Under the pieces are notes generated by a model that was given only the letters and a program-made list of their open reading frames with translations, had not been told where the DNA came from and did not search any database. DNA of 64,000 bases from Boothiomyces macroporosus (lineage: Eukaryota > Chytridiomycota > Chytridiomycetes > Rhizophydiales > Terramycetaceae). The stretch spans positions 1-64,000 of the forward strand of contig JADGKB010000062.1 of NCBI GenBank assembly GCA_027604185.1. The letters run 5' to 3'. Position 1 is the first letter of the stretch. Every line of letters starts with the position of its first letter. Position numbers and translations under genes: made by a program. Shown in pieces: positions 1 to 10,864 of this stretch.

Positions 1-128
1 TTGGAAAGGTATCTACCAATAGCAATTCAATTCCATTGCAATCTAGATATTATTCATTCCATATTCCAATTTGTTGAGGAATACCACCTTCCCTATACGG
101 AACAACGGATTCGATTTTTCTATATTTA

Positions 129-765
129 TTAAACCTCATCATCAAGTATTTGATCTCTTGGAGCAACAAACTGCACTTCTCGTTTGTATTTGTTACTATT
201 TTTGTCATAAACACCTTGTATTTCAAAGGATGTTTCTAGCTGCGTTTTTGTTTTAGGTTTCCGGAAGTCTCGCTTAGAAAAAACCTGAAATTCGTTCGTC
301 ACTATTTCATGAAGTGTGAATCGTGGTTAATGAAGGGTTTACTCTTTCATGTCGATTACTCGGCAAAACAGCCGATAGAATCCTGGGTATACAATTCCGA
401 CATCATTAAATACAAAAAACAACTTTTTTTTACCATCAACAGGGTCTGTTAATATTGTTGGTGCTATGCACAATTCTCCCATTAGATTCACATCTATCCG
501 CTTTGGAAACTTTGCAAAATTGCGGTTGGTGCAGTCTTCAGAATCGTTAATACTTATATGGCAGAGTAAATTATTTTGTTGCAACTCGATTAACAAAGGT
601 TTACTATGTCTACAAAAACCTCTTGGTTCAAATTTACTTGTAATATCAACATAGGTGTTCTAGTTAGTCCTCCTCTTACAGCATTGTCGGTATCAACGGG
701 AAAAGTATGCCTCCACAAGATCTTCCTATTTGTGGTTGTTGTCGAATGGTAATACTTGGCTCCAT
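129..765 (-). CDS. velvet-domain protein, array copy 1
   Basis: Single-domain velvet protein of about 191 aa, the last copy of the tandem array. Exon 1 starts at 765 with the velvet N-terminal signature (TIRQQP then GRSCGG); exon 2 gives MLILQV; exon 3 carries the core NLMGELCI, LTDPVDGKKK, LFFVFNDVGI; exon 4 ends with FQVFSKRDFRKPK and a QGVYDKN motif. Velvet domains have an NF-kappaB-like fold and regulate development and secondary metabolism as dimeric DNA-binding proteins in fungi. Introns are placed at 660-679, 585-604 and 322-342. The third restores the frame only if its acceptor is CG instead of AG, so this copy may use a non-canonical site or be damaged. Copies at 1902 and 5733 are its closest relatives. 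Family call is firm; target genes are unknown. Confidence 0.82.
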
Positions 766-1901
766 GATTCAGTTTTTACAAAACTTTTCCTGACTGGAGA
801 GGAAAGGTTGAGGTACAAATGAGCTTATCTTTATTTTAAAGTAAGAGAGACGCCCATAAGAATGCAGCTAACTTGAATTCACAAATTACCTGTTTATTTA
901 GAGTTTGCAGGTGCATATACTGAATTGGGTACTCTATTTTACCAATGGAACGTCATTTGTATTGTACTCATGACATGTTACAGATTCTACTAAGACTTTG
1001 AATATTAATCCTAATATCGTTTCTTATGCGCCCTTTGATCTATCTCTATGAAGCCAGCCTGATATCCCAGCCATGGTTTAGGATTGATATTAAACCAGCC
1101 CGATTCAGCACAATATACCCTCAATTTACCAGCAGGGCTATATCAGGACAGATAGCATGCAACACTCTCTTACCATATAACAAGTAGAATATTCCCAAAT
1201 ATTTGTGATAACTTTTTTTTTCATATTCAAATCCTACTTATTTTAGAGTTTTACAACGTTCAAACACTATTCTCAGCCAAATGCAAGTGATAACCAACTA
1301 GTATAAATTCAGTGAAATGATGAAACGATGTGCTAAAGATTATTCGACTTTTACAGTTGTTTATTTCTTTCAATTGTATGGCATTTGGAAGCCAAACAAT
1401 GTGATAGTAGAAATGAAACAATAATGGGGAGATACCAGTGAAAGCACTAGCCAGCTACTTTCTCAATTCTGGTTGTTTAAATCCCAAAAATGCATCTAGC
1501 ACTTAAATTCCCGGTTAATCTTGAATGCTCCATTGTAAACAAGCAATAATTGATTTCGCTGACTTTTCAAAAAGTATTAATTTTTCTTGCAAACCTTTTT
1601 AAATAACTATAAAGTAATTTAAATAGGTCTGCAAATACTCTGTACAAAGGCGAAACAGGATCCTGGCAGAATATTGATCAATTAATTATTTTTTCAAATT
1701 CCTTGAAGGAATTAATAAAATCACTTTTTTGTGTAGTATCCTATCGAATATCATTTCAATTTGGTCAAGTAAACGATTGTCGTTAACCAACACCCTGGTA
1801 AAAGCCTCCAAAACTATTTTCAAAACTTTTAAAATTGCGGAATAATTTTAAATTAACGAAATATTAATTTATTTCTTATTCATCAAGTTTGACAATTGGA
1901 T
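766..1901. other. intergenic spacer between velvet copies 1 and 2
   Basis: About 1.1 kb of AT-rich sequence with dense stops in all frames read. No gene recognised. A short inverted repeat (TGGTTTA, 10-bp spacer, TAAACCA) lies near 1074-1097. It probably holds the promoter of copy 1, which reads leftward from 765. Confidence 0.5.
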
Positions 1902-2536
1902 CTATTTTGGGTCTTCGGCAGCTATATCAGGTTCAGTAATGTACTGGAATTCTCTTTTATACTGGTTGCTGTTTTTATCATAAACCCCCTGTCTTGCAAA
2001 CGAATCTTGCAATTGTGTGATTTCTTTCGGTTTGCGAAAGTCTCTTTTTGAATAAATCCGAAATTCATCAGTTTTAACTTGTGTAAAGTTTAACCTACAT
2101 AAGAAACAGTTACTCATCCATATCGATGATTTTGCAAACCAATCCATAATATCCGGGGTGTAAAATTCCGATATCGTTGCATACGAAATACAGTTTTTGT
2201 ATACCATCTTCAGGATCAGTGAGAAATGTAGGTGTGATACAAAGCTCTCCGATAATGTTAATATCAGTCCGTTTTGGAAACTTTGCAAAGTTGCGGTTGG
2301 AACAATCATCATGGTATATTAAGCTGATATGGCAAATTAAATTACAATTCTTTATCTTCCTTTAATTTAAAATTACCTGGTGAGGGGTCATTTCTTCCTT
2401 GAAACGTATTTCCAGTATTAACATAGGGTGACTAATTAATAATGTATTACAGTAACGTTGGAATTAGTGGATACAGTACACCGCCGCAACTTCTACCGAA
2501 TATTGGCTGTTGCCTTATTTTCACTTCAAAAAACAT
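1902..2536 (-). CDS. velvet-domain protein, array copy 2
   Basis: Velvet protein of about 191 aa. Exon 1 from ATG at 2536 reads MFFEVKIRQQP then FGRSCGGVLYPLIPTLL; exon 2 reads HPMLILEI; the core has NFAKFPKRTDINIIGELCI, LTDPEDG and YFVCNDIGILHPGYY; the last exon has FRIYSKRDFRKPK and FARQGVYDKN, the usual C-terminal velvet motif. Introns: 2432-2450 (19 nt), 2356-2376 (21 nt, or 27 nt with a downstream AG) and 2095-2113 (19 nt). Intron positions and phases equal those of the other copies. It belongs to the left subfamily with the GELCI / LTDPxD signature. Stop at 1902-1904. Role inferred only from the family. Confidence 0.87.
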
Positions 2537-5259
2537 CAAAGTTAGAAAACAAAATTTCAGAAAATTGCCACAATTGTTGTTTTAAAGCCTAGAACGATCA
2601 AGGTAATCAATACCAGTAAGGGTGGGGTGGTCAAGTGTACTCGAACAATATTCACTGTTAGAGGTAATTTTACATCCAGTCCAGTTGTACCAACTAAGTA
2701 GTAATGAATAGTACCTTCATGTATTTAAGTTTAGTTGAGTAATGAAAACACACCTTGCCGTGCAATTTCTATTCTTCCCTTTTCATAAACTACATTTTAA
2801 TTTAATGATTTCGGGAAGCGTTTCAAATTAATTCGTTGCGGATAATTTTCCATTTTCTTTTTTGAATTGCCTCCTGAAAATCTAAAATGTTGATATCAGA
2901 TACCAACCCAGTTCATTCGAATTGATGAAATTCACACGATATAGTATTAGAGTTGCACTAATCGGTTTATTGGTCTAAAGGAAATTTATGATTGTAGAGA
3001 TTATTGAAAGTTTGTGTAATCTTCAATTGCTCATACTTCAAGTTACGATTTCATTGAAAAAGTATCGCTTTAAAATTGAAACCATCTTTTAATTTTCATC
3101 ATTGAAATACCTCGGTATTGATTAACGTAATAGTCGGAAATTGTAGAGCCGTGTAATTTACATTTAGCGTTGTTTTGTGTCATAACTCTGGTAGCAAAAG
3201 CCCAGGTTTATATCAAGGACGGTCACACATAAAGTTGGTCATTGTAATTGTCCATTGTTCCACTTTTTCAATCATTGAATTCATCTATAACCAGATCAAT
3301 ATTGGGACTGCTGATTCAAGACAATGTTCTTTGCAACCCTAGAGTTTGGTAATGGAAAATTTTTCTTTTGATTAAAGCTATAGGAGCGCGATGGAACTCG
3401 CATATGAGTAAAACTTGTACTCATAAGGTTTGGTGCTATTGTAAGTGGTGATTTTGTCGTCAAACTCCAGGAATATGCAGTTAATTGTTATTCGTAAACC
3501 GTATTTGATCAGGGATTATCATTTTTATAGATTACAGAGCGTACCTTCCACAATTCTGATGTTGTTGATTGTAATACAACGTTGGTAAATAGTAAAAGAT
3601 GCCATTTGAAGCCTGTGGAGGAATGATAATCAACCAATCGTGATTAAGATGTTGACTTTGTTTTCAGCTGAACTTTATCGTTAAACCAATTGAAAATATA
3701 TATATTGTTAACTTCTTTAAATGGCCACATGTTGAATCAGACAATATCCGAATCTGGGGAGTTCATTTCAAAAGAATGTAATTTGCTTACTGATCTAATT
3801 TGAACAACGAAATGCAATATTTGCCTTACAAAGGACTAATATCATAAATTATACTTGATCCATAGAGAATTTGTATATTTATGTGATAAGTTATAATTGA
3901 ATTCTTCATTGTGCGAAATTACATTCTTGTTTTAAATTATTTGCTTAATTCTCCTGTTGATGTGAAAATTTGTGATATTTTAATTTTCTTTTTAATGTAT
4001 ATATCAGAGTAGTTGTGTTTTTATAGCTTGAGCGAACAAAGATTGTTGCAAATCGTGCGTAAAGATCAACAATTGAGTTACTCCAAAATATAGGGATCTC
4101 CAACTCTTTGATCTGTGTCGCTCATCTGCCTGTACTGTCGTTTATCATGGGGATTATTTACTACCTACTATAGAATTTCCAGAGTTAAAAGCTTAAGAAA
4201 ATTTTTTCTTTTGATTGGAGATATAACAACCTTTGGGAAACAGAATATCAAAATTTACTTTCCCGATATTACCGTAACAACTGCCATTGAATGAATTATT
4301 GGATAGTTTCTAGTATTTTAACAACAAAACACGAAACCACAGAATAAAATTCAATACAGCATGGTAGGTATTAATGGGTAAAGAAACCCGCCACAACTTC
4401 TTCCAAATGATGGTTCGTGTTGAACTTTAATAGAAATTCCATTAAAATTTTTCAAAAAATGATTCTTCCCCACATTATACTTCAGTCACGTTCAGCAATC
4501 AGAGACGCTTATTGAAGGATTAAACTGTGCTTACCTATGCATCGTATTTATGTGATGGCTTCTTTTTGAAGAGCTTGAATACCTGTGATTCTTTCAAATG
4601 TCACGGTTATTCAAGTGAATTGGCTCCTATTTGTTTTTCAATTTCAAATTTATCAAATGGTAAAAGTTAAAATCCAAAGTATTAGACTTAATAAAATCTT
4701 GATTTTCAAGCCTGTATAAACTGTTTCTGTTTCTCATCATTAAATAGAAAATACCATTAAAATTTTGTCTAAATGAACCATAAAATGCAAAACTTATTAA
4801 ACTGCCCATTTTGATTTTTGCAATTTTTAAATATTCTTATGCGTAAAATGAATGAACATACCATCTGCCGAATATTTGTTATACAATAGACAATGCAACT
4901 GCGAATACAACATTAACGTTGTTTCATAGACTAGTATTACTATGTCTGTTCCTGTGTGTGGCTATTCGGAAATAGTTGGTATAAATATTGATTAGCAAAT
5001 TCCACCAATACTATTAAAATATGGAACAATATACTAAAAAATAAAAGTAAAATTATTGGGGCACAATGATCTAGAGAATTCTGCAGTTTTGGAAATTATG
5101 TTGTAAAATAAAAAATAAGTGCCCAACCAAAGAAAACCTGTCTCAGTACACTTATTAAAAAAGAGTTTAATACATTGATATGTCAATTATAGTTTTTTCT
5201 CATTTTGGACTTTTGGAAGCTATTCTGTGCTGCTTCGTCTCTGTTCTTATGATTCAGGG
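2537..5259. other. long gene-poor spacer with velvet relic
   Basis: About 2.7 kb, AT-rich, without a recognisable intact gene. It contains the velvet exon-1 relic at 4357-4440 (separate entry). A short open stretch on the plus strand near 2588-2700 has no start or match that I recognise. The size suggests that a further velvet copy stood here and decayed. Confidence 0.5.
4357..4440 (-). pseudogene. decayed velvet exon 1
   Basis: Minus-strand translation gives KVQHEPSFGRSCGGFLYP followed by LIPTML. This matches exon 1 of copies 1-3 (IRQQP, GRSCGG, YPLIPTML) closely. The conserved RQQP is altered to VQHEP, and an ATG upstream (near 4440) is one base out of frame with the velvet frame. No matching core exon with the LTDPxD / FFVxND motif was found downstream. 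I read it as a dead ninth copy of the left subfamily. Confidence 0.7.
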
Positions 5260-5707
5260 TTAAATGTGTGGAAGGGTGATTGTTCCTTCTATAAGGATGG
5301 AATTGGAGCTTAGTGGGTCGAGTTTTGGTGGTAGTGTGACTACCAGGCTATTTTGTAAGTTGGGTGAATCATAGAACCACTTACTGGACCTGATTTTCTG
5401 TAATCCAATCGCTTCTGTACACTTGAGCTTGATCTAACACCTGGACACTTGATTCGGGTAACACTGATTTGGTAAAAGTTTGTTTGATCAAGTTTCGTCC
5501 AGAACGGAGCATTGATATTGCACCCACTGGGCCTGTTAATACCATTTGTACAGTATAGTTTCTTTTGCGGGGGGTTGAATGGTTAATTTTGATTCGTTTT
5601 GGAGTGATAGTAGAAAACTTTTTTTTGGAAGTGAAACCAAGGGAGAAACAACTCTTCTTGGAAGCTCTTTTTCTTGAAGGTATTTTGACAAGTATATAAA
5701 TTTATTC
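5260..5707 (-). CDS. unidentified two-exon coding segment
   Basis: An open minus-strand frame runs from about 5707 to 5441 without a stop. A 19-nt GT-AG intron (5422-5440, gtgttagatcaagctcaag) then joins it to a second open exon ending at TAA 5260-5262. The joined protein has a basic, Ser/Lys-rich first part (RKRASKKS, FTSKKKFSTITPKRIKI), a middle reading VLTGPVGAISMLRSGRNLI, and an end reading VVTLPPKLDPLSSNS. The first in-frame ATG is at 5545; the open frame upstream of it has no ATG, so either the start is at 5545 or an upstream exon is missing. I do not recognise the family. It lies about 25 bp downstream of velvet copy 3. It could be a small gene, or a fragment of one. Confidence 0.4.
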
Positions 5708-5732
5708 TGCTATTAGACTACTGGTGTAGTAA

Positions 5733-6337
5733 TTAATTATAATTGAGAAACTCACGACGATACCTCTTTGTGTTCTTGTCATAATAGCCTTCTCTTGCAA
5801 ACGACTCCTGTAGCAGAGAAAACGATCTTGGTTTCCTGAAATCTCTCTTTGAAAATATTCTAAATTCTTCGGTCTTCAGTTCTGTAACCATAAACCTAAA
5901 TTAGAGTTTAGTACTGGTCCATATCTATTATCTTGCACATTAGAGCGTAATAACCAGGGTGCAATATGCTTAAATCATTACACACGAAAAACATCTTGTC
6001 TTTTGAGTCGACAGGGTCTGTCAATACAACTGGTGGTATGCATAGTTCTCCCGTCAAATTAACATCTACTCGTTTTGGAAACTTTGCGTAGTTGCGATTT
6101 GATTCATCTTCTGAGAATATAAGACTCAGGTGACACAACAGCTTATACTGAAACATCTGAATTAGTATTCCAAACCTCTGCTACCGTTAAATCCTGGCTG
6201 AAAACTACTTCCAAAATCAACATTGGGTGACTACATTAACAACATCGATACAGCATGGTTGGTATTAATGGGTATAGCACTCCTCCGCAAGTCCTTCCTA
6301 TCAGTGGTTGCTGCCTAATTACTACTTCAAAATTCAT
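5733..6337 (-). CDS. velvet-domain protein, array copy 3
   Basis: Velvet protein of about 181 aa. ATG at 6337 gives MNFEVVIRQQP, then GRTCGGVLYPLIPTML; exon 2 HPMLILEVVF; core NYAKFPKRVDVNLTGELCI, LTDPVDSKDK, FFVCNDLSILHPGYY; last exon FRIFSKRDFRKPR and FAREGYYDKN. Introns at 6231-6251, 6157-6175 and 5896-5914 (21, 19, 19 nt), at the same positions as in its paralogues. An open frame continues upstream of this ATG to 6577, but all paralogues start at this point and the upstream part has no velvet features. Member of the left subfamily. Confidence 0.87.
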
Positions 6338-7987
6338 GGAAAACGTGAAGGCAAATTTTTTCAGAGCCCAGAAGGAACTTTGACGCCAAGGGGAAATTAA
6401 AGTTGGTAACCAACAAACAAAAGTCTCAAATGATTGAAAAATAATGTTCAATACCAACAAACCTTGAAATTCCGAGGGGTCCGCTGAATTAAAACTGCAT
6501 GTTAGCCTTATAACTTTTTTTGTGGTAACCAGTCCAGCAAAATTTGGACAAACAATAAACATGAAATGATCAGGCATCTCAATAAGGTTGGCAAATAGAA
6601 CTCACTAGGTCACTACTAGTAGAATATTCACTGGTGCGGGCTGTTTTGTGTATAATTTGAAAAACTAAAAAAGCATTTCTAATATACAATCAGGAAATGA
6701 CGGGATACATGAAGCAAAATGAAATAATCTACTCACTTGAAATTCCAGAGCTGAATAACGTACCCCCAATTATATTGAGGTCAAATTGTATTTCAATCCA
6801 CACAAAATTCCACCATAAGGAAATATTTGAAATTCATAAATGCAGGGTAAGCCTCTCCTCCATAATAGACATTCTTTTCGGGATCAAATTTTCCCGCAAT
6901 CGTTCTCGTTGCTACCATTAGTTAATATCAACGTTCAGTTACTAACTGTAAAGTAAACAGATTTGAAATATTGGGCAAAAGCGTTTGAACAAAGAACATG
7001 GGCCAGATTTTGGTTCCTGTTAAACCTACTATACACAAATTTACATGAACTATCTGCGTCGGATCCAATGTTGTTCAATACTAAAAGGATTATTTTTTCA
7101 TAACTCGTTTTGGAAAAAGTTTTTCGACCTTGGGCGGAAAAATGCAATCACTTGAAATCGCATGTTAGAGTACGTACGAGTGAATTAAAGACTAATCCTG
7201 ATGGATTCCTCATTTCTATTCAGTATTAGATTGGCAAAGCAACTTTTTATCAAAAATGGATAAAGTTTAATTCTACAAATTTTCTTTCACATTCCATTTC
7301 TGGGTGTTTTATTGGAGGATTTTGGGTTGTTATGAAGCGCTATACATTTTATCCTTGATTTCTATGCTTTATTGGAATGGGGGAAATTCACTCGTATTTG
7401 GCTAAATTATAAGAAAGTGATTCTTGTGCTCGCCCAGCGTTCAATCTAGTTCAGCAAGCCAGTAATTGTTGGCCGGAATCCCCCTTGTTCACTACTGCTG
7501 ATCGTCATTTGCGAAAAGGACATAAAGCCATAGCTTGAGCTGATCAAAACTCTTTATGATGCTAATCTTCAGAGTTCAAGTAGAAGAGTTTTCTTGGAAT
7601 GGAGTCAATAGAATAACACATCGTATCGAACAATACCACCAAACATTTTTTAATTGCTCTTCTCATTGATATTTAGACCTTGATTTATATTTGTGAATTA
7701 CAGTTCTATCAGTTTGTAGTTTGCCTTAATTTTTACTTCTAGTTTTAGAATTCGAAATATACTGCACTCTTTCGGCTCCTCTAGACACTTATCACCCCAC
7801 TCTTTCTATGATCTTTATCTCAATTATCAGCTCTATTACTTTTATCTAAACTAAAATTTAAATAAGGAATGAATAATGTACAGATCTAGCTTGAAAAACA
7901 AGTGCACAGATCAGGACAGAGAAAATGGAGAGGTAGAATATCTATTCGTAAACTTTTTAATCACCTGATTTCAAGTCTAATATATTG
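6338..7987. other. spacer with possible second velvet relic
   Basis: About 1.65 kb between the two velvet subfamilies. On the minus strand near 6985-7125 a frame reads YEKIILLVLNNIGS then CKFVYS, which resembles the velvet core KYFFVFNNIG and KFQC, but the rest does not align well. A 74-aa plus-strand frame at 6697-6921 has no recognisable features. I cannot support an intact gene here. Confidence 0.35.
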
Positions 7988-8591
7988 TCAATTAATTTTA
8001 GTAATATGTCTGTATTCTTTACTGTCTTTATGAAAAATCCCTTGGATCTCAAAAGACCTTTGCAAGTCTGTTTTCTCTCTAGTCTTTCTAAAATATCTCT
8101 TGGAAGAAACTTTGAAGCTGTCAGTTACTTTTACTCCGATTTTGTGACTATAATTAATGCAGCAGTACTTTTGTAAATCTATCACCGAGCATTTGAACTT
8201 GTAAAGTCCAGTTAATCTTACTCCAACATTGTTGAATACAAAAAAATGCTTCCTCCGCTGATCAATGGGGTCGTTCAACAATATCGGTTCAATACAAGTC
8301 TCTCCAATAAGGTTGGAAAATAGTGTCTTGTTACCGTCATCGGATTGTATTATATTTCGGGGCTGGTTGTCAGTAGATAAGAGCGTTAAATGGCAAAGGA
8401 AATCGGCGGGAAACTGAATTTAAAAATTGTTTTACCTGGTCATGAGAATTACTTTCCAGTTCGATTATCAGCATTGGGTATCTACCATTAACTAATTCCT
8501 ACATATGACTGTATATCGTTTTTGAATTGATTCCCTCAACACTCCTCGCATTGGAAGGCTGCTGTCTGATTTTAAAATTAATAATGTCCAT
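7988..8591 (-). CDS. velvet-domain protein, array copy 4
   Basis: Velvet protein of about 179 aa, first member of the right subfamily. ATG at 8591: MDIINFKIRQQP, ARSVEG; exon 2 YPMLIIELES; core LFSNLIGETCI, LLNDPIDQRRK, FFVFNNVGVRLTGLYKFKC; last exon FKVSSKRYFRKTREKTDL and FEIQGIFHKD. Introns at 8482-8502 (21 nt), 8414-8435 (22 nt) and 8148-8168 (21 nt). The third is a multiple of three and has no stop, so it stays open when unspliced; it is called because the same position is an obligatory intron in the other copies. Stop TGA at 7988-7990. Confidence 0.86.
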
Positions 8592-9071
8592 GTAAAAAAG
8601 TGAGAAAATTTGAACTACGGTTGCAGAATTCTCTCCAATTACCCTCAACTATTGGTATTTATGCAATTGCCCGCTGTTTCCCATATAAAAGCCATAATTT
8701 ATGATTCGCCGCAATCCAACATAAAATGGATCAGAGTAAAGATACCGACCTAAAACTTGGTGGGTTATGATCCTTGGATATAAACGAGGAAAATGCACTT
8801 GAAATTGATGTAAATATATTGCTTGATCAGTGTGTGAATCAACTATAAATAAGAGGCTGAAAAAATTTTCTGCAACCGATTTTCATTCAAATCGGGAACA
8901 GGCTGTTTCATCATTCTTGCAGCCCACTAGCATTCGGTATGTTTGTTCTTTTACATAATCAGCCGAAATAACGAAATAACGAAATATCAACAGAAAATTT
9001 CACTGTGGCTAAATTTTGATTATTTTCAGAATTCATGTTTCGGTATTTGGTAATTAGAACAGATTACAATA
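8592..9071. other. intergenic spacer, velvet copies 4-5
   Basis: 480 bp, AT-rich, no coding sequence recognised. Most likely the promoter of copy 4 plus the 3' flank of copy 5. Confidence 0.5.
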
Positions 9072-9690
9072 TTAAATTATATTCAACTGTCGAAACTCTT
9101 TACAATCCTTATGATATATTCCTTGGATCTCAAATGATTTCTGGAGAAGAGTTTTTTCGTTGCTTTTCCTGAAATATCTTTTCGAGGAAACCTTGAATGG
9201 CTCTGTTCTAAAACTTTGCAATTTTCCACTGTTTAGACTATCCATACCTTTGAAGATCAATTACTAGTCCTTTTAAGTAGTAATATCCCGTCAATCGAAT
9301 ACCAATGTTATTAAAAACAAAAAAATACTTTGGTTGATTGTCTAGTGGATCATTCAACAGCAGCGGGTGAATAATTGTTTCACCTACTAGATTTGAAAAT
9401 GTTTGATCGACACCAGACTGGTTTCTGTATTTGAATATGCTGCAGTTCAGCTCTTCCGAATATAACGACAAGTGACACAATAAACCGCTCGCATCCTATC
9501 TAAGCTCAAAACTACCTACATTAGTAGTATTTACCGATAGATTTTTAGAATTTTGTACCTGAACTATCAACATTGGAGAGCTAGGTTAAGCAACTATTCA
9601 CATGTGACTGTATATTACTCTGGTGTAAATCCCTTCTATACTTCTAGCAATTTGAGGCTGTTGTCTGATTACAAACATATCTTTCTCCAT
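9072..9690 (-). CDS. velvet-domain protein, array copy 5
   Basis: Velvet protein of about 184 aa. ATG at 9690: MEKDMFVIRQQP, ARSIEG; exon 2 SPMLIVQVQNS; core FSNLVGETIIHPLLLNDP, KYFFVFNNIGIRLTGYYYL; last exon FKVSSKRYFRKSNEKTLL and FEIQGIYHKDCKEFR. Introns at 9581-9601 (21 nt), 9496-9519 (24 nt) and 9229-9247 (19 nt). The 24-nt intron is the only GT-AG solution I found that joins exon 2 in frame to the conserved LLCHLSL start of the core. The right subfamily shares the GE(T/N)CI, LLNDPxDN and FNNIGIRxTGYY signatures, unlike the left one. Confidence 0.86.
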
Positions 9691-10260
9691 TTTCGAAAAC
9701 AAAAGGAAAAAACAGAAATTGGAAATGTCGCGTCCCATAACGTGAAGCTAAAATATAGTGAAATAGAGCAAATATGTGAGCAGACTAGATCGTAGCTCAT
9801 GTTTCAAGCAGAATGTAATCAGATCAATTACCAACAGTATGGTAACGGAAACCCTCACTTGTACAAATAAACCACCCGTGGCTGTGCCATTACTCATTAT
9901 AAAGCATTGGGAATCATTCAATTTCAGATAGTGGTAATAAACTTTATAGAATTTGTAGTCTGAAGGATGGTAGATCACGGATATTAAACCGCCCTTTTGG
10001 TAAATTTGCTCTTCTCCTGTACTTTTCAATACTGGCAATATCAGCCAGGAAATGTATGAATCGATTCCTTAAGATTGCTCTTGAGAAGCTTTCCAACTAA
10101 TTCACATTGGAAATACTGAGTTTTTCATGCCTGGTCAATAATTTGGAGTCAGGCTTTTACTTTTAATGGCTAAACAGAAAAAAATTATTGGGCTCGTAAG
10201 AATTAATGGGAAGTTCATCCTCTTTACCACAGAATACTTTTCATCCTTTCTAAATTGCTA
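9691..10260. other. intergenic spacer, velvet copies 5-6
   Basis: 570 bp. A 96-aa minus-strand frame (9748-10038) lies here but has no recognisable motif, no paralogue at the other spacers and a hydrophobic AT-driven C-terminus; I do not call it a gene. Probably regulatory sequence of copy 5. Confidence 0.4.
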
Positions 10261-10864
10261 TTACGATATTATATTTATATGTCTAAATTCCTTGCTATCT
10301 TTATGGTAAATTCCTTGGATTTCAAATGATTTCTGCAGCACAGTTTTTTCTTTAGGTTTTCTAAAGTACCTTTTGGAAGAAACTTTGAAGCAGTTGGTTT
10401 CTAAAACAAAAGTAGATCCGCTAAATTTAACCAAAATTACTTTTCTAAATCAACCACAGTACATTGCAGCTTATAATAGCCGGTTATTCTTACCCCAATG
10501 TTGTTGAATACGAAAAAGTACTTTTGGGTGTTATCATTTGGATCGTTTAGCAGAATAGGTGGAATACAAGTTTCTCCCACCAAGTTAGCATACATTTTGC
10601 GTGGAGAGGAAGTGTTGGATACTTTAATTATGTCGGTACATTCATTTTCTGTAGATAATAGAGACAAGTGACACACTAATTTTTCCGCTATCTTCATCAG
10701 ACCACTAATACCTTCGTGTTTGACAAGTTTAGCTCAATAATAAGCAATGGGTATCTATTGTTAACAGTTGTTTACATATGACTATACAACACTTTGTCGT
10801 GAAATCCTTCTATACTTCGTGCTGCGAAAGGCTGTTGTCGAACGACACACGAAAATCCGGGCAT
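10261..10864 (-). CDS. velvet-domain protein, array copy 6
   Basis: Velvet protein of about 180 aa and the clearest example of the shared architecture. ATG at 10864: MPGFSCVVRQQPFAARSIEG; exon 2 YPLLIIELNLS; core MYANLVGETCIPPILLNDP, KYFFVFNNIGVRITGYYKL; last exon FKVSSKRYFRKPKEKTVL and FEIQGIYHKDSKEFR. Introns at 10755-10775 (21 nt, phase 2), 10692-10711 (20 nt, phase 0) and 10421-10440 (20 nt, phase 2). Removing them gives one continuous frame from ATG to TAA that covers the whole velvet domain. Transcription leftward, as all copies. Confidence 0.9.

Noticed and set aside
6236..6577. N-terminal extension of velvet copy 3
   Set aside because: All paralogues start at the equivalent of ATG 6337; the extension has no similarity to the others.
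7400..7560. Possible transposon remnant or tRNA
   Set aside because: A short open stretch and a TTCAATC-like box are present, but no cloverleaf, no terminal repeats and no transposase motif could be shown.
9748..10038. 96-aa minus-strand frame between velvet copies 5 and 6
   Set aside because: No motif, no counterpart in the other spacers and AT-driven hydrophobic composition; no intron linking it to copy 5 was found.
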